Assembly (NCBI GenBank): GCA_030123585.1
Contig: CP126120.1
Span: 744,001-808,000, forward strand
DNA: 64,000 bases
DNA from: Rhodanobacteraceae bacterium
GTDB lineage: Bacteria; Pseudomonadota; Gammaproteobacteria; Xanthomonadales; Rhodanobacteraceae
Reading direction: 5' to 3'
The translations under genes were made by a program, and so were the position numbers. The notes under the pieces were generated by a model, which saw nothing but the letters and a program-made list of their open reading frames with translations, did not search any database and was not told where the DNA came from. This document shows, piece by piece, positions 35,631 through 45,078 of the stretch. Numbering within the stretch: the first letter of the stretch is position 1; every line of letters starts with the position of its first letter.

Positions 35631-36194
35631 TCAGGCGGCTTCGCGCGTCGTGGTCCGGCGCGTGGCCTCTTGCTGCTCAAGCACCACGGCCACCGCGTGG
35701 ACCACCGCGGCGATGCGCACGGCGCTCTGCACGGCCTGCGCCGGGACATCGTGCTTGCGCAACGCGCGCTCGTGCGACGCCACGCAACTGCCGCAGCCGT
35801 TGATCGCCGACACCGCCACCGACGCAAGATCGAAATCGATCTTGTCGCAGCCGGGGTTGGCCATCGCGTTCATGCGCAGCCCGGTGCGGAGCGTGCGGTA
35901 CTCGTCGTTTTCGACCAGGTGCAGGAAGCGGTAATAGATGTTGGTCATGCCCATCAGCGCCGCCGCGGTGCGCGCGCCGTCAAGTTCCTTCGCATCGGCA
36001 TGTTGCGCCGCGAAGGCCGCGATGGCGTCGGTCAACGGCGGGTGCCGCGACGCGATCGCCGAGGCCAGCGCGACCAGCGCGATCTGCTTCTGCGAAAGCC
36101 CCGGCGCACCGCCTTCGGTCAACACCGATTCGAGGTTGAGGCGGAGATCCTTGGCGTAATCTGGAAGTTGTGTTTTCAGGTGTTCAATGGTCAT
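35631..36194 (-). CDS. ahpD: AhpD-type alkylhydroperoxidase
   Basis: A 187-residue protein of the carboxymuconolactone decarboxylase/AhpD fold. AAGGA lies six bases before the ATG at 36194. The redox pair is C134-G-S-C137 with H141, matching the CxxC-x3-H centre of mycobacterial AhpD, which passes electrons to AhpC. Length matches the family. It lies 209 bases downstream of ahpC on the same strand and is probably co-transcribed, supplying the reductant that AhpF supplies elsewhere. Confidence 0.9.
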   Translation of the reverse strand: MTIEHLKTQLPDYAKDLRLNLESVLTEGGAPGLSQKQIALVALASAIASRHPPLTDAIAAFAAQHADAKELDGARTAAALMGMTNIYYRFLHLVENDEYRTLRTGLRMNAMANPGCDKIDFDLASVAVSAINGCGSCVASHERALRKHDVPAQAVQSAVRIAAVVHAVAVVLEQQEATRRTTTREAA

Positions 36195-36274
36195 AGCGAT
36201 TCCTTTATGCGAGGACTCCCTTCTTCCGCGTTCGGGGGAAGAGCCTGCCCCCGAAGCGCTTCTGATCGGGGGTG

Positions 36275-36390
36275 GCCGCAGGGCCGGCCCCGGACTTGAT
36301 CCGGGGCCGGATGGGGGGAAACCAGGCAAGATCGCCCCCACCCAGCGCTACGCGCTCGGCCTGCGGCCGCCTCCCCCGCAAGCGGGGGAG
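36275..36390. repeat. GC-rich hairpins between ahpC and ahpD
   Basis: CCGGCCCCGGA and TCCGGGGCCGG form an 11-base inverted repeat, and CTCCCCCGC / GCGGGGGAG another just after the ahpC stop. They lie within the likely ahpC-ahpD transcript and could attenuate or stabilise it. No T-run is present, so they are not a clear terminator. Confidence 0.55.
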
Positions 36391-36403
36391 GGAGAACAAC
36401 ACG

Positions 36404-36943
36404 TCACGCGGCCTTGAGGGTTTCCTCGCCCTTGGTCCAGTTGCACGGGCACAGTTCATCCGTTTGCAGCGCATCGAGCACGCGCAGCACTTCCGACGGA
36501 TTGCGGCCAACCGAACCTTCGGTGACGTACACGAAACGGATCACGCCGTCCGGATCGATCAGGAACGTGGCGCGCCTGGCCACGCCTTCGTCGTCGAGGA
36601 TGCCGAGCGCGCGGGTGAGATCCTTGTTGATGTCGGCCAGCATCGGGAACGGCAGGTCGCGGAGGTCCTTGTGGTCCTTGCGCCACGCCAGATGCACGAA
36701 CTCGGAGTCGGTGCTGGCGGCGAGGATCTGGCAATCGCGATCCCGGAACTGCCTGTCGAGATCGGCGAAACCCTTGATCTCGGTCGGGCACACGAAGGTG
36801 AAGTCCTTCGGATAGAAGAACACGCACAGCCACTTGCCTGCGTAGGTCTTGTTGTCGATGTTCGTGAAAGCCTTGTCCAGGCTCGCGATCGACACGGTGG
36901 CCTTGAGGTTGAAGTGCGGGAAGGTGTTGCCGACGGTAAGCAT
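36404..36943 (-). CDS. ahpC: Alkyl hydroperoxide reductase subunit C (peroxiredoxin)
   Basis: A 179-residue two-cysteine peroxiredoxin that reduces hydrogen peroxide and organic peroxides. AAGGAG lies six bases before the ATG. The peroxidatic cysteine is C52 in FVCPTE, and the resolving region 'DELCPCNWTKGEE' holds C165 and C167, as in AhpC of actinobacteria and related proteobacteria. The promoter carries an OxyR box. It is divergent from oxyR and followed by ahpD. Confidence 0.95.
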   Translation of the reverse strand: MLTVGNTFPHFNLKATVSIASLDKAFTNIDNKTYAGKWLCVFFYPKDFTFVCPTEIKGFADLDRQFRDRDCQILAASTDSEFVHLAWRKDHKDLRDLPFPMLADINKDLTRALGILDDEGVARRATFLIDPDGVIRFVYVTEGSVGRNPSEVLRVLDALQTDELCPCNWTKGEETLKAA

Positions 36944-37004
36944 GTGAAGCTCCTTGTGGTGGTTGAGATTGTTGGACAAGCGGCACGCGCCGCGGTTCAA
37001 ACAA

Positions 37005-37033
37005 AAGATAGGGTCCCGTGACCAATAACTCAA
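37005..37033 (-). promoter_or_regulatory. ahpC promoter
   Basis: On the minus strand TTGAGT (-35, plus 37028-37033) and TATCTT (-10, plus 37005-37010) are 17 bases apart. Both boxes are imperfect, as expected for an activator-dependent promoter. The OxyR box directly abuts the -35. Confidence 0.7.
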
Positions 37034-37070
37034 ATCGATTGCTGCAATTGATGCAATAGGCCATATATAT
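37034..37070. promoter_or_regulatory. OxyR binding site in the ahpC-oxyR intergenic region
   Basis: Reading towards ahpC the site is ATAT-N7-CTAT-N7-ATTG-N7-CGAT. It follows the tetrameric OxyR pattern ATAG-N7-CTAT-N7-ATAG-N7-CTAT with the correct 7-base spacings and one mismatch in three of the four blocks. It ends at the ahpC -35 and lies 29 bases before the oxyR start, so it could activate ahpC and autoregulate oxyR. Confidence 0.7.
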
Positions 37071-37099
37071 TGTTTCCCGTCATCGTCATCCGGGTCGAG

Positions 37100-38059
37100 A
37101 TGAATCTTCGGGATCTCCACTACCTCGTCGCGCTGGCCGACCACAAGCACTTCGGCCGCGCCGCCGAAGCCAGCTTCGTGAGCCAGCCGACCCTGTCCAC
37201 CCAGATCAAAAAGCTGGAGGACGAACTGGGCGTGACGCTGGTCGAGCGCACGCCGCGCAAGGTGCTGCTGACGGAGGTCGGCCGGCAGATCGTCGCGCGC
37301 GCCCGCGAGGTGCTGAACGAGATCGACCAGATCAAGCGCATCGCGCGCCGAGACCGCGACCCCGAAGCCGGCTCGCTGCGACTCGGCATCTTCCCCACGC
37401 TGGGCCCCTACCTGCTGCCGCACGTACTGGGCGCGATCCGCAAACGTTTCCCGCGGCTGGAGTTGTTGCTGGTCGAGGAAAAAACCGCCGAATTGGTGCA
37501 GCGCCTGCGCGAGGGCAAGCTGGATGCCGCGATCCTTGCGCTGCCGGTGCACGACGACACCCTGCACGCCGAATTCCTGTTCGAGGAACCGTTCCTGCTG
37601 GCAGCACCGGATGCGCATCCACTGGCGGGACGCAAACGCCTCAAGCTGGCCGATCTCGAAGACCAACACCTGCTGTTGCTGGAAGACGGCCATTGCCTGC
37701 GCGACCAGGCACTCGAGGTTTGCAGGATGTCCGGCGCGAATGAAAAACAGGGATTCCGCGCCACCAGCCTCGAAACCCTGCGGCAGATGGTCGCCGCCAA
37801 CGTCGGCGTGACCCTGCTGCCGGTGCTCGCGGTGCAGCCGCCGATCGCGCCCACCGCCAACGTGCACCTGACGTCGTTCCGCGGCCGCGCGCCCAGCCGC
37901 CGCATCGCGATGTGCTGGCGCAAGAGTTCGGCGAGCCACGAATTCCTGCTGCAACTGTCGGAGGTGTTCAAACGCCTTCCGCCGCGCCTGCTCGATCCCG
38001 CCGCCTTGCCCCACCGCCCATTGAGAAACCGCCGCGCCGTCGGTATGTTGGGGGAATGA
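37100..38059 (+). CDS. oxyR: OxyR, peroxide-sensing LysR-type regulator
   Basis: A 319-residue activator. The ATG at 37100 gives the conserved start 'MNLRDLHYLVALADHKHFGR'. The winged helix-turn-helix occupies residues 1-60, and the substrate-binding-like domain about 90-300. The redox cysteines fall at C199 (in GHCLRDQ) and C208, identical to the E. coli numbering, so hydrogen peroxide should form a disulfide that switches the protein to an activator. It is divergent from ahpC with an OxyR box between. Confidence 0.95.
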   Translation: MNLRDLHYLVALADHKHFGRAAEASFVSQPTLSTQIKKLEDELGVTLVERTPRKVLLTEVGRQIVARAREVLNEIDQIKRIARRDRDPEAGSLRLGIFPTLGPYLLPHVLGAIRKRFPRLELLLVEEKTAELVQRLREGKLDAAILALPVHDDTLHAEFLFEEPFLLAAPDAHPLAGRKRLKLADLEDQHLLLLEDGHCLRDQALEVCRMSGANEKQGFRATSLETLRQMVAANVGVTLLPVLAVQPPIAPTANVHLTSFRGRAPSRRIAMCWRKSSASHEFLLQLSEVFKRLPPRLLDPAALPHRPLRNRRAVGMLGE

Positions 38060-38077
38060 ACCGCGCGAAGGACTGAC

Positions 38078-38491
38078 ATGGCAACCCGTTCACCCATCAC
38101 CCTCTCCAGACTGGACGTCGAGCGCATCGAGGCGCTGCTGGAGGCGCCTGCACTGCGCGATTCGCCCATGGCGGCGCGGCTGCGCGAGGAATTCGACCGC
38201 GCGGACATCGTCGAACCGGCCGCGATGCCGCATGACGTGGTCAGCATGAACTCGTCCGCCGACTGCATCGACGAGTCCAGCAACAAGCGCTACACGCTGA
38301 CGCTGGTGTACCCCAAGGACGCCGATGCCGACGCCGGCAGGATTTCCGTGCTGGCGCCGGTCGGCAGCGCGCTGCTGGGCTTGCGCGTGGGCCAGAGCAT
38401 CGACTGGCCGGGACATGCCGGCAAGACGCACCGGCTCAAGGTCACCGCGATCCACTACCAGCCGGAAGCCGCGGGCGATCTGCATCGTTAG
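38078..38491 (+). CDS. rnk: Nucleoside diphosphate kinase regulator, GreA/GreB C-terminal domain
   Basis: A 137-residue Rnk-type protein. AAGGA lies upstream of the ATG. A short N-terminal coiled-coil-like stretch ('LDVERIEALLEAPALRD') is followed by the GreA/GreB C-terminal FKBP-like domain ('YTLTLVYPKDADADAGRIS', 'PVGSALLGLRVGQSIDWPG'). Rnk-type proteins bind RNA polymerase near the secondary channel but lack the long coiled coil of GreA. It follows oxyR by 18 bases on the same strand and may share its transcript. Confidence 0.88.
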   Translation: MATRSPITLSRLDVERIEALLEAPALRDSPMAARLREEFDRADIVEPAAMPHDVVSMNSSADCIDESSNKRYTLTLVYPKDADADAGRISVLAPVGSALLGLRVGQSIDWPGHAGKTHRLKVTAIHYQPEAAGDLHR

Positions 38492-38728
38492 TGCGATCAT
38501 CCCTGATCGCTGCTTCGTTGCAGTCACCGTTCAACCGGACCGCTCCAAACCCAGTTTGACCAGAACGGCCTTCCATGGCCTGATTTTCCACCACAGCCGC
38601 TTCGAATCAACCCTTACCTCCACGCGATAGCCTCCAGCTATCGGATTCATCCAATCAATCAATTTGCAGTTTGCAGGGACAAGGCGTACGGTGCATTGAC
38701 TATCCACCACCCACGAGGAGACACGGTC

Positions 38729-39346
38729 ATGGCGAAGGCAGCGAAAGAAATCCAGGGTCCGCAGGCGCTGGGGCCATTGACCTGGCTGGTCGGCGAGTGG
38801 GAAGGCAACGTCGGCGTCGACCTCTCCTACCACAACAAGGACGACGAAACGTCCGAAACGGGTTACTTCGAGCGGTTCCGCTTCCACCCGATCCCGAAAC
38901 AGGAAAACGGCAAGCAGGAAATCGAGGGGCTGAAGTACGAGAACACCGCGTGGCGCCACGGCGAGGAAGCCATGAACCCGTTCCACGACGAAGTCGGCTA
39001 CATGCTGTGGGACAAGGCCATGGGCCAGGTCATGCGCGTGGTGGTATTCGGACGCGGCATCGCGATCCTTGCCGGCGGTGATGCCAAGCCGCGCGACAAG
39101 AAGATCCAGTTCAAGGCCAAGCCGGGCGATGCCAACTACGGCATCCTGCAGAACAAGTACCTGTCGCAGCGCGCGGAACTGAAGGGATTCGAAGGCGCGT
39201 TCTGGCTCAACGATGACGGCACCTTCAGCTACGAGCAGACCCTGACGCTGAAACTCGCGGCCATCGGCGGCAAGGAAATGAAGCACACCGACCGCAACAC
39301 GCTGCACCTGGTCAAGCGCTACCACCCGAGCGCCGAAAACACCTGA
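38729..39346 (+). CDS. Heme-binding beta-barrel (nitrobindin-like/FABP-type) protein
   Basis: A 205-residue soluble protein. The ATG at 38729 has GAGGAG upstream. It starts with 'LGPLTWLVGEWEGNVGVD', the characteristic first strand of the THAP4/nitrobindin heme-binding beta-barrel family. It continues with beta-strand-rich sequence ('GYFERFRFHPIP', 'VMRVVVFGRGIAILAGG'). Family members bind heme or act as lipocalin-like scavengers. The C-terminal 'HLVKRY' strand closes the barrel. It is probably monocistronic, ending at a strong terminator. Confidence 0.75.
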   Translation: MAKAAKEIQGPQALGPLTWLVGEWEGNVGVDLSYHNKDDETSETGYFERFRFHPIPKQENGKQEIEGLKYENTAWRHGEEAMNPFHDEVGYMLWDKAMGQVMRVVVFGRGIAILAGGDAKPRDKKIQFKAKPGDANYGILQNKYLSQRAELKGFEGAFWLNDDGTFSYEQTLTLKLAAIGGKEMKHTDRNTLHLVKRYHPSAENT

Positions 39347-39366
39347 CAAGACGGACACTACGTCAC

Positions 39367-39396
39367 ACAAAAAGGCCCCTGCAGGGGCCTTTTTGT
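39367..39396. terminator. Strong bidirectional rho-independent terminator
   Basis: A perfect 30-base palindrome: AGGCCCCTG / CAGGGGCCT stem with A-runs before and T-runs after (TTTTTGT). It begins 20 bases after the heme-binding protein stop codon. Confidence 0.92.
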
Positions 39397-39470
39397 TGCC
39401 CGGCGCATTCGCGTGGCGCGCCGCGGATTGCCGCTGACGTATGCTTGTGCCGCAGACACAGGGGTTCCCG

Positions 39471-40073
39471 ATGCGACACTGGAAGACATGGGTGTTGTGC
39501 GCGCTCGCGCTATGGGCCGGCTGGTGGTGGTGGAGCAGCCGTCCGGTCGCGCACGCCGACGGGATCGTCGCGCCGGATGATCCGGTGCAAATCGATTTCG
39601 ACACGCCGCAGCCGACGATTCCGTTCAGGGACGCGGCGCTGCACCCGCTTGCCAGATTCTCCCTGGCCGCGCGGGTGTTGTCGCGCGACGACTACCGTTT
39701 CGACGCCGAAGCGGACCTCTCGCCCACCGATCTCGCGTTCGGCTGGGGCCGCATGTCCGACAGCGCGGTGTTGCGCCGGATCGACATCAGCCAGGGCAAC
39801 CGCTTCTACTACTGGCGAACGCGCGCGTTTCCCATTCCGCGGCGGGAAATCGAGACGCACAGCGCCAACATGCACTTGCTTCCGGCGAACCGGCTGGTCG
39901 CTTACGAACTGAAGCGCGTGCGCGTGGGCGACGTGGTCACCCTCGACGGCCTGCTGGTCGAGGCCGACAAGCCAAACGGCTGGCGCTGGCGCAGTTCCAT
40001 GACGCGCGACGACACCGGCGACGGCGCCTGCGAGGTGGTGTACGTGGAAGACCTGAGCATCGGCGCGCGTTGA
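39471..40073 (+). CDS. Conserved hypothetical protein with N-terminal membrane anchor
   Basis: A 200-residue protein of unrecognised family. The ATG at 39471 has AGGGG seven bases upstream. A hydrophobic, tryptophan-rich segment (about residues 5-22, LCALALWAGWWWW) acts as signal or anchor. The remaining soluble domain is rich in charged residues with 'LSPTDLAFGWGRMSDSAVLR' and 'NMHLLPANRLVAYELKRV' as distinctive blocks. The likely location is periplasmic. It lies convergent to the rhomboid protease gene. Confidence 0.75.
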   Translation: MRHWKTWVLCALALWAGWWWWSSRPVAHADGIVAPDDPVQIDFDTPQPTIPFRDAALHPLARFSLAARVLSRDDYRFDAEADLSPTDLAFGWGRMSDSAVLRRIDISQGNRFYYWRTRAFPIPRREIETHSANMHLLPANRLVAYELKRVRVGDVVTLDGLLVEADKPNGWRWRSSMTRDDTGDGACEVVYVEDLSIGAR

Positions 40074-40093
40074 AGCGCCGCATCGCGACGCGC

Positions 40094-40738
40094 TCAGCGC
40101 GTCAGGACGCGCCGGGGTTTGATCGGCAACTTGCCGCGCCAGTACTGCAGCAGCAGGAACCCGCCGACCGCGCCGCCGAGGTGTGCGAAGTGCGCGACAC
40201 CCTCCTGCGTGCCGGTCACGCCCAGGAACAGCTCCAGCAGGACGTAGCCGATCACGAACACCCACGCCGGCATCGGGATCGGCAGGAAGATCAGGAACAT
40301 CTTCATGCGCGGATACATCACCCCGAACGCCACCAGCAGGCCGAAGATCGCGCCCGACGCACCAAGCGTCGGATAGAACCCGTGCATGAAGAACTGTGCG
40401 ACCAGCAGGTGCGCCGCGGCCGCCGTGACCGCGCAGAAGAAGTAGTAGAACGCGTAATGCTTTGCGCCCAGCAGGTGCTCGATCGGGCCGCCGAACATCC
40501 ACAGCGCGAACATGTTGAAGAAGATGTGCATCCAGCTTCCGTGCAGGAACGCGTACGTGACGATCTGCCAGACATGGAACCCGATCCCGTACGCGGCGAA
40601 CTCGGGGGGGACGGGACCGACCGGCCACAACGCGCCCCAGGCGATCAGCAACGGGTGCAGCGAGGGCACCAGTTCCAGCAGGAAGACCACCACGTTGGCG
40701 ATCAAGAGGGCGCGCGTGACGGGGGGCAGGTCATACAT
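40094..40738 (-). CDS. Rhomboid family intramembrane serine protease
   Basis: A 214-residue polytopic protease. Six hydrophobic segments are visible. The catalytic dyad is S128 in GASG (126-129) and H186 in 'VAHFAHLGGAVGG'. The conserved 'HGSWMHIFFNMFALWMFG' loop/helix (about 66-83) precedes them. It cleaves transmembrane segments of unknown substrates. No strong ribosome binding site was seen at the chosen ATG, but the conserved 'LPPVTRALLIANVVVFLLE' follows closely. Confidence 0.9.
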   Translation of the reverse strand: MYDLPPVTRALLIANVVVFLLELVPSLHPLLIAWGALWPVGPVPPEFAAYGIGFHVWQIVTYAFLHGSWMHIFFNMFALWMFGGPIEHLLGAKHYAFYYFFCAVTAAAAHLLVAQFFMHGFYPTLGASGAIFGLLVAFGVMYPRMKMFLIFLPIPMPAWVFVIGYVLLELFLGVTGTQEGVAHFAHLGGAVGGFLLLQYWRGKLPIKPRRVLTR

Positions 40739-40791
40739 GACGCGGGATGTCCGATGGAAAACCCGGCAAGGGTAACGGTGGCCGCGCGGAA

Positions 40792-41220
40792 TTACAGCCG
40801 CTTCAGGAAAACCGCCTGCCGCTTCCGCTCGGCATAACCTTCGCGCAGATAGAAGCGATGCGCGCGCTCGCGGAGCACGTTCGAACGCACGCGCACGCCC
40901 GCGATGCCTTGCCCGCGCGTCCACGTTTCCACCGCCGCGAGCAAGGCCGCGCCCGCACCCGAACCGCGCGCTGTTTCCGACACGACCAGCGCCGCGAGTT
41001 CGACGAACGGTTCCGCAATCAGCAGACGCCGCGGCTCCGCGTGCGCGAAGCCGCACACCGCGCCGCGCGGATCGACCGCCACCAGCACGACGCCACGATC
41101 GGCGATGTCGGCCAGACGCCGCAGGATCGCGGGCGCGTCCGCGGGATAGCCAAGCTGGCCGGACAACACGGCCAGCGCTTCGGCATCGGCGGGCGTTGCT
41201 TCGCGAATGCGCGTCACCAC
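40792..41220 (-). CDS. GNAT family N-acetyltransferase
   Basis: A 142-residue acetyl-CoA-dependent acetyltransferase. The start is GTG at 41220 or the next GTG at 41217, ten bases past the M20 peptidase stop. GNAT motifs are visible: 'IREATPADAEALAVLSGQLG' at the N-terminus, 'ALVVSETARGSGAGAALLAA' (acetyl-CoA binding V-x5-G-x-G-like loop) and 'ERAHRFYLREGYAERKRQ' at the C-terminus. The substrate is unknown. It is probably co-transcribed with the M20 peptidase. Confidence 0.82.
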   Translation of the reverse strand: MVTRIREATPADAEALAVLSGQLGYPADAPAILRRLADIADRGVVLVAVDPRGAVCGFAHAEPRRLLIAEPFVELAALVVSETARGSGAGAALLAAVETWTRGQGIAGVRVRSNVLRERAHRFYLREGYAERKRQAVFLKRL

Positions 41221-41230
41221 ACGCGTCCGA

Positions 41231-42676
<1,446 letters not shown>

Positions 42677-42877
42677 TGCGCACTCCAGAAGCAAATTGAA
42701 ACGCGCAGTCTAACAGCCGTGGGAAAACGGCAGCGCGGTCAGACGATTCCGACACACCGCATCCACGCAAGCCGACAGATCCGCGCAGCGCACGCCGGCA
42801 TCGCCCGCGCGCCGCGGACCGCAAACTTCATCCACGCGCCGCATCGGGCGGTGCGAACCACCACGAGGGACCTTCAT

Positions 42878-43213
42878 ATGTTCAAGCGCACACTCACCGC
42901 ACTCGCACTCTGCCTCGCCATCGCGCTGCCGGCACTGGCCGCGACGCCGGTCAACGTCAACAAGGCCGATGCGCAAACCATCGCCACGTCGCTGGACGGC
43001 GTCGGCATGAGCAAGGCCCAAGCCATCGTCGCCTACCGCGACGCGCACGGCCCGTTCAAGAGCGTGGACGATGTCGGCAACGTCAAGGGCATCGGTGCCA
43101 AGACCCTGGCGCGCAACCGCGACGCGATCCGCCTGACCGGCAGTGTCGCCGCCAAGGCCGACGCCGGCACAGCCGCCAAGCCGAAGCCCGCGAAGCGTAC
43201 ACGCAAGCACTGA
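42878..43213 (+). CDS. Secreted helix-hairpin-helix protein, ComEA-like
   Basis: A 111-residue protein. AGGGA lies before the ATG. A signal peptide (MFKRTLTALALCLAIALPAL, cut at ALA) leads into 'PVNVNKADAQTIATSLDGVG', then two helix-hairpin-helix motifs ('GVGMSKAQAIVAYR', 'VKGIGAKTLARNRDAI'). The tail is Lys/Ala-rich and basic. ComEA-type proteins bind DNA in the periplasm during natural transformation. Single-domain relatives are common and their role is often untested. Confidence 0.82.
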   Translation: MFKRTLTALALCLAIALPALAATPVNVNKADAQTIATSLDGVGMSKAQAIVAYRDAHGPFKSVDDVGNVKGIGAKTLARNRDAIRLTGSVAAKADAGTAAKPKPAKRTRKH

Positions 43214-43230
43214 CGCGTTCGCGGTCATCG

Positions 43231-43256
43231 AAACCTCCCCTGCCAAGGGGAGGTTT
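43231..43256. terminator. Probable terminator after the ComEA-like gene
   Basis: Perfect 10-base arms AAACCTCCCC / GGGGAGGTTT with loop TGCCAA, starting 17 bases after the stop codon. The downstream T-run is short (TTT), so strength is uncertain. Confidence 0.65.
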
Positions 43257-43314
43257 CACTAGGTGCGCCACGCGCTGCATTACACTCGCGCGCTTTCCGC
43301 GCCCGAGTCCGCCC

Positions 43315-43776
43315 TTGATCCTGCCCCGCTATCGTATCGCCCCTTCCACCATCCCCGGCGCCGGCAAGGGCGTGTTCCTGGAACAACCGCTGCGGAAGGG
43401 GTGCATCGCGGTCGCGCCGGACGCGATCGACCGCACCTGGACATTTGCCGAGATCCTGTCCGACCCCGAACGCGCCGCGCTGCTGCACACCTCGGTGCGC
43501 TGGTTCGAGGACCGCTACACGCTGTCGCCCGACTGGCCCGACGAATGCTACGTCAACCACAGCTTCGAGCCTTCGGGCTTGTGGCTGCTGGGTTTCATCT
43601 TCGCCGCGCGCGACCTCGCGGCCGGCGACGAACTGACGGTAGATTACCGCCATCTGCTGGCGCCGGGGCAGGAAGAGAGTTTCCGCGACGCGCACACCGG
43701 CGAAGCCATCGTGGGCTACGCGTGGCGGGACAGCCTGCGCCTGGGCCTCGACACGCTGCGCGGGCTGCTCGACTGA
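43315..43776 (+). CDS. SET domain protein
   Basis: A 153-residue protein made only of a SET domain, the S-adenosylmethionine-dependent lysine methyltransferase fold. The start is TTG. Typical motifs are 'STIPGAGKGVFLEQPLRKG' at the N-terminus, 'YVNHSFEPSG' (the NH-S motif) and 'AGDELTVDYRHL' (the GE-x-L-x-x-DY motif). Bacterial single-domain SET proteins have few known substrates. It lies 30 bases before the HutD/Ves gene and may be co-transcribed. Confidence 0.8.
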   Translation: MILPRYRIAPSTIPGAGKGVFLEQPLRKGCIAVAPDAIDRTWTFAEILSDPERAALLHTSVRWFEDRYTLSPDWPDECYVNHSFEPSGLWLLGFIFAARDLAAGDELTVDYRHLLAPGQEESFRDAHTGEAIVGYAWRDSLRLGLDTLRGLLD

Positions 43777-43806
43777 CCGGGCGCTGCGTGTCGCTATCAT
43801 TGCGCG

Positions 43807-44373
43807 ATGCCTTCGATCGTGGCCATTCCGCGCGGCGTCCAACGCGACGAGGCGTGGGCCAACGGCGCCGGCAGCACCACGGTGATCCTGCGCGAACCCG
43901 ACGACGCGAACTGGCGGGTGCGCGTCAGCGTCGCCAAGGTCGACCGCGACGGTCCGTTTTCGGAACTGCCCGGCACGCGGCGCACGCTGCTGCCGCTGGA
44001 CGCGGCGATGTCGCTGCGGTTTCCCGACGGCTGCGGACTGCACGCCGCGCGTCTCGGCACGCTGCAGTTTGATGGCTCGCCCGCTCCGTACGGACTGCTG
44101 CCCGAAGGCCCCACCCGTGACTTCAACCTGATGCTGCGCGGTGGCGCTCGCGGCGAGGCAACGGCGCATGTCCTGCGCGATCCGGCACCGCTGATCCTCG
44201 ACACCAGCCCGCGCTGGCTCGTGTACCTGGACAGCGGCCGCGCCGCGATCCGCATCGACGGCCAGCCGGCGCTCGCGTTGAACCCGCACGACGCCGCGCT
44301 GGTCATACCGGAAGACGACCCGGCCCGGGTCGAGGGCGCAGGCGAAATCATCCTCGTCAAGTTGTACGCTTGA
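43807..44373 (+). CDS. HutD/Ves family protein
   Basis: A 188-residue cupin-fold protein. It starts with 'VAIPRGVQRDEAWANGAGST' and contains 'LPLDAAMSLRFPDGCGLHA' and 'PEGPTRDFNLMLRGG', the hallmark blocks of the HutD/Ves family. HutD is linked to histidine utilisation and Ves to a cold-related factor, but biochemical function is poorly defined and no hut genes are in the window. Length matches the family. Confidence 0.82.
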   Translation: MPSIVAIPRGVQRDEAWANGAGSTTVILREPDDANWRVRVSVAKVDRDGPFSELPGTRRTLLPLDAAMSLRFPDGCGLHAARLGTLQFDGSPAPYGLLPEGPTRDFNLMLRGGARGEATAHVLRDPAPLILDTSPRWLVYLDSGRAAIRIDGQPALALNPHDAALVIPEDDPARVEGAGEIILVKLYA

Positions 44374-44403
44374 CGCACTTCCATTCCCTTGGCGGGGTCA
44401 CGC

Positions 44404-45078
44404 ATGCGGATGCTGGTAATCGAAGACGATGCGGCGATCGCCGACGCGGTCTGCGACTCGCTGCAACGCGCTGGCCACGTGGTCGACCACCTCGCCAACG
44501 GCAAGGCCGCGATCGCGGCCCTGCAGGAGCACGCCTTCGCGCTGGTGGTGCTGGACCTCGGCCTGCCCGGCGAGAGCGGCAGCGAGGTGCTGCGCAAGCT
44601 TCGCAGCGCCCACGACGGCGTCCCGGTGCTGGTGATCACCGCGCGCGAGGAGGTGGACCTGCGCGTGCGTACGCTCGATCTGGGCGCCGACGATTACCTG
44701 GTGAAACCCTTCACCCTCGCCGAATTTGACGCGCGGGTGCGCGCGTTGCTGCGCCGCCAGAGCAACAGCGGCGTCCCGACCCTGCAGCTCGGCAGGCTGT
44801 CCATCGACCTGGCCGGGCGGCGGGCCATGCTCGGCGACCAGCCGCTGGAATTGACCGCGCGCGAATTCGCGTTGCTGGAAGTGCTGGCCTCGCACCGCAA
44901 CCGGGTGACGTCGCGCGAACACGTGATCGAGGCCTTGTGCACCTGGAACGACGCGCTCACCGACAACGGCCTCGACATCGCGGTCCATCGCCTGCGCCGC
45001 AAGCTCGCGGACAGCGGCGTCAACCTGCGCACCGTGCGCGGGCTCGGCTACCTGCTCGAGGCCGACGATGGTCCGTAA
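44404..45078 (+). CDS. OmpR-family response regulator
   Basis: A 224-residue DNA-binding regulator. The ATG at 44404 is the best start ('MRMLVIEDDAAIADAVCDSL'). The receiver domain holds the acidic pair in IEDD, phospho-acceptor D51 in VVLDLGLPG and the lysine in 'DDYLVKPFTLAEFDARV'. The winged-helix effector domain follows ('PLELTAREFALLEVLASH', 'VHRLRRKLADSGVNLRTVRG'). It is closest in style to the QseB/PmrA/TctD group. It overlaps the sensor kinase gene by 11 bases. Confidence 0.93.
   Translation: MRMLVIEDDAAIADAVCDSLQRAGHVVDHLANGKAAIAALQEHAFALVVLDLGLPGESGSEVLRKLRSAHDGVPVLVITAREEVDLRVRTLDLGADDYLVKPFTLAEFDARVRALLRRQSNSGVPTLQLGRLSIDLAGRRAMLGDQPLELTAREFALLEVLASHRNRVTSREHVIEALCTWNDALTDNGLDIAVHRLRRKLADSGVNLRTVRGLGYLLEADDGP

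Noticed and set aside
36404-38014. A 536-residue minus-strand frame continuing upstream of ahpC through the oxyR region
   Set aside because: The true AhpC start is fixed at 36943 by AAGGAG and the conserved N-terminus. The extension is antisense shadow of oxyR.
38531-38650. Minus-strand 39-residue frame (MNPIAGGYRVEVRVDSKRLW...) between rnk and the heme-binding protein
   Set aside because: The composition looks protein-like, but there is no ribosome binding site, no family resemblance and no promoter could be identified.
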